13,601 nucleotides of DNA, from positions 1-13,601 of the forward strand of contig JADLHV010000046.1 in assembly GCA_020848595.1 (NCBI GenBank), written 5' to 3'. Below are positions 6,649 to 13,536 of this stretch, piece after piece (position 1 is the stretch's first letter; every line of letters starts with the position of its first letter). The DNA is from Bacteroidia bacterium. Its GTDB lineage: Bacteria; Bacteroidota; Bacteroidia; NS11-12g; UBA955. The notes under the pieces are model-generated. The model was not told the DNA's origin. It saw nothing but the letters and a program-made list of their open reading frames with translations, and did no database searches. The position numbers and the translations under genes were made by a program.

Positions 6649-6679
6649 CAAAAGTAATGGTCTTGTCGAGATTTTCAAA
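6649..6679 (-). promoter_or_regulatory. Full-consensus Bacteroidota promoter for the nucleotidyltransferase operon
   Basis: On the minus strand TTTG (6676-6679), exactly 19 bases, then TACTTTTG (6649-6656) match TTTG-N19-TAnnTTTG at every defined base. The predicted start lies near 6643, giving a leader of about 25 bases before the ATG at 6618. This is the best promoter in the window. Confidence 0.7.
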
Positions 6680-6692
6680 GGATAAAGACAAC

Positions 6693-6722
6693 TGTTCATT
6701 ATCATCACCATCAAAATGAACA
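6693..6722. promoter_or_regulatory. 8-bp dyad between trpS and the nucleotidyltransferase operon
   Basis: TGTTCATT (6693-6700) and AATGAACA (6715-6722) are perfect inverted repeats separated by 14 bases. Their centres are 22 bp apart, about two helical turns, as suits a dimeric DNA-binding protein. The site lies just upstream of both promoters in the divergent gap, so it could act on either. No regulator is identified. Confidence 0.4.
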
Positions 6723-6730
6723 TTTTTTTG

Positions 6731-6738
6731 TAAGTTTG
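6731..6738 (+). promoter_or_regulatory. -7 element for trpS, leaderless transcript predicted
   Basis: TAAGTTTG matches TAnnTTTG fully and ends 7 bases before the trpS ATG at 6746. With transcription starting 5-7 bases past the box, the mRNA would begin at or within about 3 bases of the start codon. No TTTG lies 19 bases upstream. Confidence 0.45.
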
Positions 6739-6745
6739 CCCTTGT

Positions 6746-7750
6746 ATGAAAAAGGTGGTAAGCGGCATAAGACCTACAGGTAAACTGCATCTTGGAAATT
6801 ATTTCGGTGCTATTAAGAATTTTATTCGAATGCAAAATGAATTTGAATCGTACTTTTTTATTGCCGATTATCATTCACTCACTACGCATCCGACACCTCA
6901 AGATTTACATGAATCTGTTAGAAGGGTATTCGCCGAATATTTGGCTTTGGGCTTAGATCCCGACAAATGTACGCTCTATATTCAAAGCGATTTGCCCCAA
7001 ACTGCCGAATTATACATGTTCTTCAACATGAATGCCTATATGGGTGAACTGCAACGATTAACATCTTTTAAAGATAAAATTCGTTCTCAACCCGATAATG
7101 TCAATGCAGGTTTGCTTACCTATCCTACCTTAATGGCTGCGGATATTCTTTTACATAAAGGTGAATTAGTGCCTGTTGGAAAAGACCAAGAACAGCATCT
7201 CGAAATGACTCGTACTTTTGGCAATCGATTTAACAGACTCTATAATGTTGAGTATTTCCCAGAACCTCAAGCTTTTAATTATAATGATGAGCTGGTAAAA
7301 GTGCCTGGATTAACCGGTGGGGGTAAAATGAGTAAGAGTGCAGGCGAATTTGATAATATTTATATGAGTGATTCGGAAGATTTACTTAGAAAAAAAATCA
7401 TGAAAGCTGTTACTACTACAGTCGATGGTCCAAGCGAAATAGGTTCTAGTAAGCCTCAATCTATTCAAAATCTATTTGAGTTAATGAATTTAGTATGTCA
7501 AAAAGATGTAATTCAACATTTTGAATCTTCCTACTATGATGGAAGTATTCGATTTGGAGATTTAAAAAAACAATTAGCAGATGATATGGCTCTTTTTATT
7601 GCTCCTTTTAGAAATCGTATAGAAGAAGCCATGAACAATCCTCAATTGGTTGCCGATGCTGCTAGAAAAGGCGCCGAAAAAGCTTCTGAAAGTGCTAATA
7701 ATACTATTCAAGAAGTGCGTCAGATTATTGGATTTAAAAAATTCTATTAA
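6746..7750 (+). CDS. trpS: Tryptophanyl-tRNA synthetase
   Basis: This 334-residue class I aminoacyl-tRNA synthetase activates tryptophan with ATP and loads it on tRNA-Trp in the cytoplasm. The start is secure: MKKVVSGIRPTGKLHLGNYF is the usual N-terminus, with the HIGH-type motif as HLGN (15-18). KMSKS is at 194-198. The tryptophan-site segments are also clear: SFFIADYHSL-like FFIADYHSL (37-45), YPTLMAADILL (126-136) and VGKDQEQHLEMTR (144-156). Length is normal for a bacterial enzyme. A predicted -7 box ends 7 bases before the ATG, implying almost no leader. The stop overlaps the next ATG by one base (TAATG), so the downstream membrane-protein gene is probably translated by coupling and shares this transcript. 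Confidence 0.98.
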   Translation: MKKVVSGIRPTGKLHLGNYFGAIKNFIRMQNEFESYFFIADYHSLTTHPTPQDLHESVRRVFAEYLALGLDPDKCTLYIQSDLPQTAELYMFFNMNAYMGELQRLTSFKDKIRSQPDNVNAGLLTYPTLMAADILLHKGELVPVGKDQEQHLEMTRTFGNRFNRLYNVEYFPEPQAFNYNDELVKVPGLTGGGKMSKSAGEFDNIYMSDSEDLLRKKIMKAVTTTVDGPSEIGSSKPQSIQNLFELMNLVCQKDVIQHFESSYYDGSIRFGDLKKQLADDMALFIAPFRNRIEEAMNNPQLVADAARKGAEKASESANNTIQEVRQIIGFKKFY

Positions 7751-8268
7751 TGATGTTTAGGCGACCAATTAATGATATCGCCTTGCTTAAAAAATCGCAC
7801 CCGAGATTTTTCTTGTTTTCTGTTTTTGTGCTTGTATTATATGCTGCACAATTGCTAATTAAAACAGAAATTACCCCTCTAGGCTATTTCTCTCTTTATA
7901 GTAATGCGATGGAGGAACAAGCTTCTTATCATCAAATTTTACCCTTTGATACCGTTAACAAAAAACTCATCAATATATATCAAGCAAAGGGTACCGGATT
8001 TCTAATGCTCGAAATATTACCTACTAGATATGATATTCTTTCAAAATCGGACCATTGTAATCAAATGAATCATAAATTGAGAAGAATTGGTCTAGGTGAT
8101 AATAATTTTGAAGATTGTCAAAAACTATCTAATTTTAATTCTTGGATGACTATTTATGGACAAAGACAAGGATTTAATTTAAGTCCTACTATCCTAGTAG
8201 ATTGCGGATTTAAAGATGGTCAATTAATTGAAATGAACCGTATTAATGCAACTAAGAATTCTCAATAG
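7750..8268 (+). CDS. Single-pass membrane protein of unknown function
   Basis: This 172-residue protein has a short basic cytoplasmic start, one strong membrane segment (about 19-37) and a soluble domain of about 130 residues, predicted to face the periplasm. The domain holds PLGYFSLYSNAMEE (43-56), which resembles sequences I recall beside membrane proteins of the HTTM type, and three Cys (103, 123, 152). The first two could form a disulphide. The start overlaps the trpS stop by one base; ATGATG gives two adjacent possible starts. Its end overlaps the next gene by 23 bases. The tight overlap with a polytopic membrane protein suggests that the two products work together. I do not recognise a named family, and no enzyme motif is visible. 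Confidence 0.75.
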   Translation: MMFRRPINDIALLKKSHPRFFLFSVFVLVLYAAQLLIKTEITPLGYFSLYSNAMEEQASYHQILPFDTVNKKLINIYQAKGTGFLMLEILPTRYDILSKSDHCNQMNHKLRRIGLGDNNFEDCQKLSNFNSWMTIYGQRQGFNLSPTILVDCGFKDGQLIEMNRINATKNSQ

Positions 8269-9070
8269 TGCTCAATGGTCGATTGCAACTTGGAAAAGAA
8301 TTGTCTTTTCATTTGTGTTATTGGCATTGCTTTATTTTTGGTATTCTGGTATGATGTTGCATCATGTTTGGGACTCTCCTTTTCAATATAAAGGTGCAGA
8401 TTTAACCTATTGGTTTTTACATAGCTTAAGAGTTGATAAATTATTAACTTCAAATCAATTCATTGCTCAAGTATTTTCTTTTGTACTGATAAGTTTTTTT
8501 GTATTAGCTAGTTTATTTCCCAAGAAAAGAAGCTTAGCAATTGTTTCGGGCATATTACTTTTATTTTATCAAGTAATTTTCAATATGAAGCTAGGATACC
8601 ATACGCATCATTTATTTGGATTTCAATTTGCTTTATTGCCCTTCTATTTTAAAGAATCACTATTTAAACCGAGTCTTGGATTAGCAAAAGTCTTATGTTG
8701 TTTATCGTATTTCTTTGCAGGATTTTTTAAACTTTATCAAGGTGCTTGGTTGAGTTTCGACAGTTTTTCGCATGTTTTAAGCAATCAACATGCAGCCTAT
8801 TTATATTTTAATCCAACTGGAATCAGATCACTGGTTGTTCATTATATGATAAGTCATCCATCCATTGGTTTTATGTTTTTTATATCGGCCATGATAGTTC
8901 AGTTAAGTTTTATTGTCGGTGTATTTTCGAATAAATGGAACAAGTACTTAGCAGTTTTTATAGTACTATTTCATGTTATGGATTGGTTTTTAATGAACTT
9001 AGGTGTATTTATGGGCATGACTCTATTAGTATGGTTGCTTATTTATCCTAATCGACCAAAAATAGCTTAA
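8246..9070 (+). CDS. Polytopic membrane protein, HTTM/gamma-carboxylase-like
   Basis: This 274-residue inner-membrane protein has about seven or eight hydrophobic segments: roughly 17-37, 73-91, 96-112, 122-136, 146-163, 207-226, 235-250 and 252-267. The segment YFFAGFFKLYQGAW (155-168) has the AG--KL---W pattern of the HTTM domain (horizontally transferred transmembrane domain, related to vitamin K-dependent gamma-carboxylase). QLSFIVGVF followed by a long helix and HVMDWFLMNLGVF (243-255) also suits that domain. The clear catalytic residues of true gamma-carboxylases cannot be confirmed, so the activity is unknown. The ATG at 8246 lies inside the preceding gene. The next ATG would remove most of the first helix, so this start is preferred. 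The gene is third in the trpS transcript and is followed by a weak hairpin. Confidence 0.72.
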   Translation: MQLRILNSAQWSIATWKRIVFSFVLLALLYFWYSGMMLHHVWDSPFQYKGADLTYWFLHSLRVDKLLTSNQFIAQVFSFVLISFFVLASLFPKKRSLAIVSGILLLFYQVIFNMKLGYHTHHLFGFQFALLPFYFKESLFKPSLGLAKVLCCLSYFFAGFFKLYQGAWLSFDSFSHVLSNQHAAYLYFNPTGIRSLVVHYMISHPSIGFMFFISAMIVQLSFIVGVFSNKWNKYLAVFIVLFHVMDWFLMNLGVFMGMTLLVWLLIYPNRPKIA

Positions 9071-9072
9071 AC

Positions 9073-9092
9073 ACTTACTTTCGTTTGTAAGT
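9073..9092 (+). terminator. Weak hairpin after the HTTM-like gene
   Basis: ACTTAC (9073-9078) and GTAAGT (9087-9092) form a perfect 6-bp stem with an 8-base loop TTTCGTTT, 2 bases after the stop codon. No U-tract follows, so it may slow or stabilise transcript ends rather than act as a strong terminator. No convincing promoter for ssb is visible between it and 9155. Confidence 0.3.
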
Positions 9093-9154
9093 ACTTGAAA
9101 ATTGGTTAAGAGATTCTAAACTTTCAATTTTGAATTCAGATAAGTTGAATAAAT

Positions 9155-9517
9155 ATGAACTCATTTAGAAATCGAGTGATCCTAAGTGGTCACCTTGGGC
9201 AAGACCCAGAAACCAAACATTTTGACAGTGGAAAATCATTTGCAAAGTTTTCTTTAGCAACCAATGAAACGTACAAAAATGACAAAGGCGAAAATGTTAC
9301 AGAAACGCAATGGCATAATCTTGTTGCATGGAACGGCTTGGCTAAAACGGCCGAAAAACTATTGGGCAAAGGGAAAGAAGTAGTAGTAGAAGGTAAACTT
9401 GTTACGCGCTCATACACTGATAAAGAAGGTGCAAAACGCTATATTACTGAAGTAGTCGTTAGTGAGCTTCTACTAATTGCTCCAAGAAATAAAGAAAAAG
9501 ACGAAATGGCTTTCTAA
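9155..9517 (+). CDS. ssb: Single-stranded DNA-binding protein, short form
   Basis: This 120-residue OB-fold protein coats single-stranded DNA during replication, repair or recombination, usually as a tetramer. The fold is clear: NRVILSGHLGQDPET (6-20), FAKFSLATNETY (29-40), TQWHNLVAWNGLAKTAEKLL (51-70), the KGKEVVVEGKLVTRSYTD segment (72-89) and YITEVVVSELLLIAPR (96-111). The long flexible linker of typical 170-residue SSBs is missing. The C-terminus EKDEMAF is a reduced acidic tip; the usual tip ends in Asp residues then IPF. It keeps the final Phe and some acidic charge, so partner binding may be weakened but not lost. Many Bacteroidota carry a short second SSB, and this may be that one. 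It is separated from the trpS transcript by 84 bases and followed by a terminator. Confidence 0.93.
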   Translation: MNSFRNRVILSGHLGQDPETKHFDSGKSFAKFSLATNETYKNDKGENVTETQWHNLVAWNGLAKTAEKLLGKGKEVVVEGKLVTRSYTDKEGAKRYITEVVVSELLLIAPRNKEKDEMAF

Positions 9518-9527
9518 TAACGGTGAG

Positions 9528-9559
9528 TGGGAAGTAAAAGTTTACACTTGAACTTCCCA
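9528..9559 (+). terminator. Stem-loop terminator after ssb
   Basis: TGGGAAGT (9528-9535) and ACTTCCCA (9552-9559) form a perfect 8-bp stem with a 16-base loop, 10 bases after the ssb stop. It is followed by TTTCATTTATC, a modest U-rich tail. It lies between convergent genes and may also help stop minus-strand transcripts from the DUF2202 gene. Confidence 0.65.
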
Positions 9560-9619
9560 TTTCATTTATCAATTTAAACTCACAATAAATCTTTTTAGTG
9601 CATCACCAATTGCTTCGAT

Positions 9620-10237
9620 TTACATTTGTCCATGTTCTTTCGGAGAATTAACTATTTCATCAAATTCAGATTGTGAAATAAATTGAGGTTTGTAGGTATA
9701 CCCTCGTCCGATTAAATCACTATAGAATGTTCTAAGGTGGTTTCGACTGCCTTTAGTAAGGTTGTTATATACCTTTAATAAATCTGCATTAGTTGTTTTG
9801 CTCATCTCTACTTGTAGATCTCTCAAATCTAAATCTTCTATTGTGGCGCCGATTATCAAAGCATCTAATAAAGAGTTAGATCCAGTTAAAACTAATTCAT
9901 GATATAATTTTTGTAAATTAGTATCAGCAAATGTTCCTTCTTGAAAATTTGGAATAGGGTCGACTAAACTATATTTGTCTATTAAAGTCAAGATAGAATT
10001 GGTATGTTTATCTTCACTTTGACTGATATTACTAAATATAGAATAATTCCATTTTCTATAATAAAATCGGTAAACATCTCCTGCCAATTTTTCTTCTTGA
10101 CGCATAAAAATCAAGCCCGATTGCTCTTGAGCGTCTAAAGTAGCCAAATTAGACCCGTTTAAATTTGAATCATTGTCTTTCTTACAAGAACTTGCAAGAA
10201 CTAGAATTGCGATTAAAAAACCATGTGCTTGTTTCAT
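9620..10237 (-). CDS. DUF2202 ferritin-like lipoprotein
   Basis: This 205-residue protein has a lipoprotein signal peptide with lipobox LASSC and the lipidated Cys at 18, followed by Lys-Lys-Asp and a short Asn/Ser-rich linker. Residues about 35-195 match the DUF2202 family, a four-helix ferritin-like fold: RQEEKLAGDVY (46-56), ISQSEDKHTN (71-80), IEDLDLRDL (133-141) and SRNHLRTFY (164-172). Probable metal ligands are Glu49, Glu75, His78, a residue in the 134-139 acidic stretch, and His167. The family has no well-established role; a di-metal site suggests iron binding or redox chemistry at the cell envelope, which is inference. It is probably monocistronic, with its own -7 box and a hairpin in the leader, and is convergent with ssb. 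Confidence 0.86.
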   Translation of the reverse strand: MKQAHGFLIAILVLASSCKKDNDSNLNGSNLATLDAQEQSGLIFMRQEEKLAGDVYRFYYRKWNYSIFSNISQSEDKHTNSILTLIDKYSLVDPIPNFQEGTFADTNLQKLYHELVLTGSNSLLDALIIGATIEDLDLRDLQVEMSKTTNADLLKVYNNLTKGSRNHLRTFYSDLIGRGYTYKPQFISQSEFDEIVNSPKEHGQM

Positions 10238-10263
10238 ATTATTAAAAATTAAATTTAGACGAT

Positions 10264-10286
10264 ACTTGAGAAAAAATTTCTTAAGT
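10264..10286. promoter_or_regulatory. Near-perfect 23-bp palindrome in the DUF2202 gene leader
   Basis: ACTTGAGAAA (10264-10273) and TTTCTTAAGT (10277-10286) pair over 10 bp with one mismatch around a 3-base centre. It starts 12 bases downstream of the predicted -7 box on the minus strand, within the untranslated leader. It could be an operator or an mRNA hairpin. It is AT-rich. Confidence 0.4.
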
Positions 10287-10298
10287 CTTATCTACTTT

Positions 10299-10306
10299 CA
10301 AAGTTA
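10299..10306 (-). promoter_or_regulatory. -7 element for the DUF2202 gene
   Basis: TAACTTTG on the minus strand matches TAnnTTTG fully. The predicted start lies near 10293, giving a leader of about 55 bases before the ATG at 10237. No TTTG lies at the expected distance upstream. Confidence 0.4.
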
Positions 10307-10354
10307 ATTTATATGAAATAAGAACTGTGGTACTTTAGTCACATAAGAATAAAA

Positions 10355-11992
10355 CTAGGTTTGTAAAACACCCACGTTAAATGGTTTAACGGGAGCATGA
10401 TTCGCCATAGTAATCCCTTCACTTATTACTTTTCTTGTTTCGATAGGGTCAATGATACCATCTACCCATAGTCGAGAAGCAGCATAATAAGGAGATAATT
10501 GGGTTTCGTATCGAGCAATAATTTTATCTAATAGTGCTTTTTCTGCCTCTGGAGTTATTTTTTCGCCTTTTGATTCAAGACTTGCTTTTTCAATTTGCAA
10601 TAAAACTTTTGCAGCTTGTTCGCCACCCATTACAGCTATACGTGCACTAGGCCATGCATAAATTAATCTTGGATCATAGGCCTTACCACACATAGCATAA
10701 TTACCTGCGCCATAACTATTGCCCATGATAATAGTAAATTTAGGCACCGTACTATTACTCATAGCATTAACCATTTTGGCGCCATCCTTTATTATACCAG
10801 CATGCTCGCTTCTACTTCCTACCATAAAACCCGTTACATCTTGTAAAAAGACTAAAGGTATTTTCTTTTGATTGCAATTCATGATAAAACGCGCTGCTTT
10901 ATCAGCACTATCATTATAAATAACGCCTCCAAATTGCATTTCACCTTTTTTGCTTTTGGTCATACTTCGATTATTCGCCACTATTCCAACTGCCCAGCCA
11001 TCAATACGTGCATAACCACAGATAATTGTTTTTCCAAAGCCTTCTTTATATTCTTCGAATTCGCTTTTATCTACCAATCTTTCAATAATGGCGATGGTAT
11101 CATAAGGCTTTGCCCTATCCATTGGTAAAATGCCATATAATTCTTTAATGTCTTTTAAAGGAGCTTCAGATTTCTTACGATCAAATCCAGCTTCATCAAA
11201 TTTACCAATTTTATCCATGATATATTTGATTCTATCTAAACAGGATTGATCATCAGGAAAACGATCGTCAATAACACCAGAAATTTCACTTTGCGATACA
11301 CTTCCACCCAAAGTTTCATTATCAATATCTTCTCCAATAGCGGCTTTAACTAAGTAACTCCCAGCTAAAAAGATAGAGCCTGTTTTGTCTACTATTAAAG
11401 CTTCATCACTCATAATAGGCAAATAAGCTCCTCCTGCTACACAGCTTCCCATTACGGCAGCAATTTGAGTAATTCCCATGCTGCTCATGATAGCATTATT
11501 TCTAAATATTCGTCCAAAATGTTCTTTATCTGGAAAGATTTCGTCTTGTAATGGTAAAAATACGCCAGCACTGTCTACAAGATAAATGATTGGAAGTCGA
11601 TTTTCCATAGCAATTTCTTGTGCTCTTAAGTTCTTTTTCCCTGTAATTGGAAACCATGCTCCCGCTTTAACAGTGGCATCATTGGCAACAATCATACATT
11701 GTTTTCCACTGACATAACCAATACCACATACCACTCCCCCACTCGGACAGCCACCATATTCGGCATACATTCCATCTCCTGCAAAAGCTGCAACTTCTGT
11801 AAAAGGTGAATCCTTATCTCTTAAATACTCAATGCGCTCTCTAGCTAACATTTTACCATTAGCTTTTTGCTTTGCCGCCGACTTTTCGCCTCCGCCTAAG
11901 GATACTTTTTTATGCTTGGTCTTCAACTCATATACGAGTTGTTTGTTGTGATCTTCGTTTTTATTAAATTCAATATTAATTGTACTAGACAT
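10355..11992 (-). CDS. Acyl-CoA carboxylase beta (carboxyltransferase) subunit, methylcrotonyl-CoA type
   Basis: This 545-residue cytosolic subunit moves a carboxyl group from carboxybiotin to an acyl-CoA. Both crotonase-like halves are present. The N-domain has NGKMLARERIEYLRD (45-59), VANDATVKAGAWFPIT (102-117), the acyl-CoA site SCVAGGAYLPIMSDE (183-197) and FLAGSYLVKAAIGE (208-221). The C-domain has FLQDVTGFMVGSRSE (382-396), GNSYGAGNYAMCGKAYDPR (424-442) and WPSARIAVMGGEQAA (447-461). SC-AGGAY and GAGNYAMCG are closer to methylcrotonyl-CoA carboxylase beta than to propionyl-CoA carboxylase, which would place it in leucine breakdown. Other acyl-CoA substrates remain possible. Length fits. 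It needs a biotin-carrying alpha subunit, which is not in this window. A -7 box ends 7 bases before the ATG, so the mRNA is probably leaderless. Confidence 0.95.
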   Translation of the reverse strand: MSSTINIEFNKNEDHNKQLVYELKTKHKKVSLGGGEKSAAKQKANGKMLARERIEYLRDKDSPFTEVAAFAGDGMYAEYGGCPSGGVVCGIGYVSGKQCMIVANDATVKAGAWFPITGKKNLRAQEIAMENRLPIIYLVDSAGVFLPLQDEIFPDKEHFGRIFRNNAIMSSMGITQIAAVMGSCVAGGAYLPIMSDEALIVDKTGSIFLAGSYLVKAAIGEDIDNETLGGSVSQSEISGVIDDRFPDDQSCLDRIKYIMDKIGKFDEAGFDRKKSEAPLKDIKELYGILPMDRAKPYDTIAIIERLVDKSEFEEYKEGFGKTIICGYARIDGWAVGIVANNRSMTKSKKGEMQFGGVIYNDSADKAARFIMNCNQKKIPLVFLQDVTGFMVGSRSEHAGIIKDGAKMVNAMSNSTVPKFTIIMGNSYGAGNYAMCGKAYDPRLIYAWPSARIAVMGGEQAAKVLLQIEKASLESKGEKITPEAEKALLDKIIARYETQLSPYYAASRLWVDGIIDPIETRKVISEGITMANHAPVKPFNVGVLQT

Positions 11993-11995
11993 ACT

Positions 11996-12022
11996 TGAGC
12001 AAAAATAACGAATTTATGCTCA
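11996..12022. promoter_or_regulatory. Dyad around the carboxylase promoter
   Basis: TGAGCA (11996-12001) and TGCTCA (12017-12022) are perfect 6-bp inverted repeats with a 15-base spacer that contains most of the -7 box. A repressor bound here would block transcription. A 6-bp match could be chance. Confidence 0.3.
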
Positions 12023-12027
12023 TCAAA
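12000..12027 (-). promoter_or_regulatory. Promoter for the carboxylase gene, leaderless transcript predicted
   Basis: TATTTTTG (12000-12007, minus strand) matches TAnnTTTG fully. A TTTG at 12024-12027 lies only 16 bases upstream, shorter than the usual 19. The box ends 7 bases before the ATG at 11992, the same distance as at trpS, so little or no leader is expected. Confidence 0.45.
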
Positions 12028-12048
12028 ACAACTGTCCTAGTCCAAATT

Positions 12049-13536
12049 TTAATGTCGTTGTTGCAATACTAATATATTGGTGTCTGAATACTTCTTAATC
12101 CAACGCCCAGTGGCTATTGAATCTCCAACTTGTTTGTTTAACTCTTCCCTAATTATTGGATACATTGCTTCTTCTGATGGCGATACAATGATATATTCTG
12201 CATCTTTAACTATCGGAAATGTATAACACTTATCTCTATAGGCCAGATGTGGTACAAAAGGTGTCTGTGCCGATACAATTGCCGTTTTGGGAATTATTTT
12301 CAATTGCTCATGGACTATTTTAACATTGTAATTTTTTACATAATGCGATGATTGATAGATACGAACTCTCGAGTAATCATGCCAATAAACTGTATTATCC
12401 ATATAGCGCAAGCTTGCTGTTATAGAACCCATTACGACTAAAAATGCTAATAGGTTTTTAAATACCATCGTCAATTTAGTTTTATGAATAGTAAAAAATG
12501 CACCTATAACAATTAATGGGGCAAATTCTATTGAATAATGGGTATCGATACTCCAAATAGCAGGATCATCATAGCACATTTTCATCACTAATAAGGGTAC
12601 CGTCATTAATAAAAACGAAGGACGCATTAGTACTAACCAATATCCAGATACTAATAGAAAACCATAAGTTTCTGCTTTAACGCCATCAAATTCTACTCTT
12701 CCACTATGATTGAAGAATAAGGTTTTTATAAATTCTAGAGGTTGAGTGAAAATAAATTTTGGTATATACATGTAATCCTTGCCTAATACATGGTATTTAA
12801 AATGATCATAGTTCCCCGAATTAGCTAAAGACGGCATCACTAATTTTAAGATTGTTATAAAATATAGTATAGATGCTACAGACATAAGGATTGACAACAA
12901 GCGTATACGGCTATCTTTACGATATTCTATGGCCATCCCTAAACAAACAAAACTCATGAAAATAGATAATGATTCTTTAGCTATCCAAATGAAAACGATG
13001 AGAATAAGCATTTGAAATACTTGCTTTTTTTCTGCGGCCAAAAACACCCATGGAACAAACATAACGGCTAGCACATTACTGTGATAATCGAAAGACAAGG
13101 AAGCAAAAACTGCAAAAGAAGATAACAAACTCAATTGTGCCCAAATGGCTAAGAGTTTTGATGTTGTTTTGTGTAAAATCAATTGGTAAACGCCAAAGCT
13201 TCCAATTAATATAAACACTATCTGTACTGTTTGTAATGTGTATTCTCCAAGTAAAATACTTAAAGGTGCTAATAATGGTAAATACAAATCAAAATGGTCG
13301 GATAATAGATTTTCTGCAACAACTTTATAAACGCCTTTATCATTCATTTGAAAATGAGCATAGTCGTATAAAGCATTCGTGTAAACGCCCAAATCGAGTG
13401 CAAATGTTTTGAAATAATAGTGATTGACATAGGCGATTAAAGCATAAAAAATAGTAAAGACCGCCATTAAAATGAAGGAAATTTTATTTTCCTTCACACT
13501 ATTCAATAAGACAGAACGAAAAGGTATTAAAACCAT
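12049..13536 (-). CDS. DUF2079 polytopic membrane protein, GT-C glycosyltransferase-like
   Basis: This 495-residue inner-membrane protein fits DUF2079, an uncharacterised family with the look of GT-C glycosyltransferases, which move sugars from lipid-linked donors. It has about ten hydrophobic segments between 20 and 375, then a soluble C-terminal part (about 385-495). Family markers seen are FALDLGVYTNALYDYAHF (45-62) with Asp48 in the first outer loop, a second acidic site SDHFDLYLPLLAPL (79-92), FDYHSNVLA (149-157) and the KES motif at 187-189. The DLG and DH positions are where GT-C enzymes keep metal or catalytic acids. The C-terminal part (FVPHLAYRDKCYTFP, about 428-442) is also typical. 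I keep the ATG at 13536, since the first helix starts near residue 20. No clear promoter was found between it and the window edge. No partner gene adjoins it, so donor and acceptor are unknown. Confidence 0.82.
   Translation of the reverse strand: MVLIPFRSVLLNSVKENKISFILMAVFTIFYALIAYVNHYYFKTFALDLGVYTNALYDYAHFQMNDKGVYKVVAENLLSDHFDLYLPLLAPLSILLGEYTLQTVQIVFILIGSFGVYQLILHKTTSKLLAIWAQLSLLSSFAVFASLSFDYHSNVLAVMFVPWVFLAAEKKQVFQMLILIVFIWIAKESLSIFMSFVCLGMAIEYRKDSRIRLLSILMSVASILYFITILKLVMPSLANSGNYDHFKYHVLGKDYMYIPKFIFTQPLEFIKTLFFNHSGRVEFDGVKAETYGFLLVSGYWLVLMRPSFLLMTVPLLVMKMCYDDPAIWSIDTHYSIEFAPLIVIGAFFTIHKTKLTMVFKNLLAFLVVMGSITASLRYMDNTVYWHDYSRVRIYQSSHYVKNYNVKIVHEQLKIIPKTAIVSAQTPFVPHLAYRDKCYTFPIVKDAEYIIVSPSEEAMYPIIREELNKQVGDSIATGRWIKKYSDTNILVLQQRH

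Noticed and set aside
5626..6768. Longer nucleotidyltransferase starting at 6768
   Set aside because: The extra 50 N-terminal residues are unlike the family, would overlap trpS and would include the strong promoter. MKAVIPVAG at 6618 is the conserved N-terminus.
6551..6874. Minus-strand ORF spanning the trpS start and the nucleotidyltransferase start
   Set aside because: It is a shadow of two real genes and the promoter region; its translation shows no family features.
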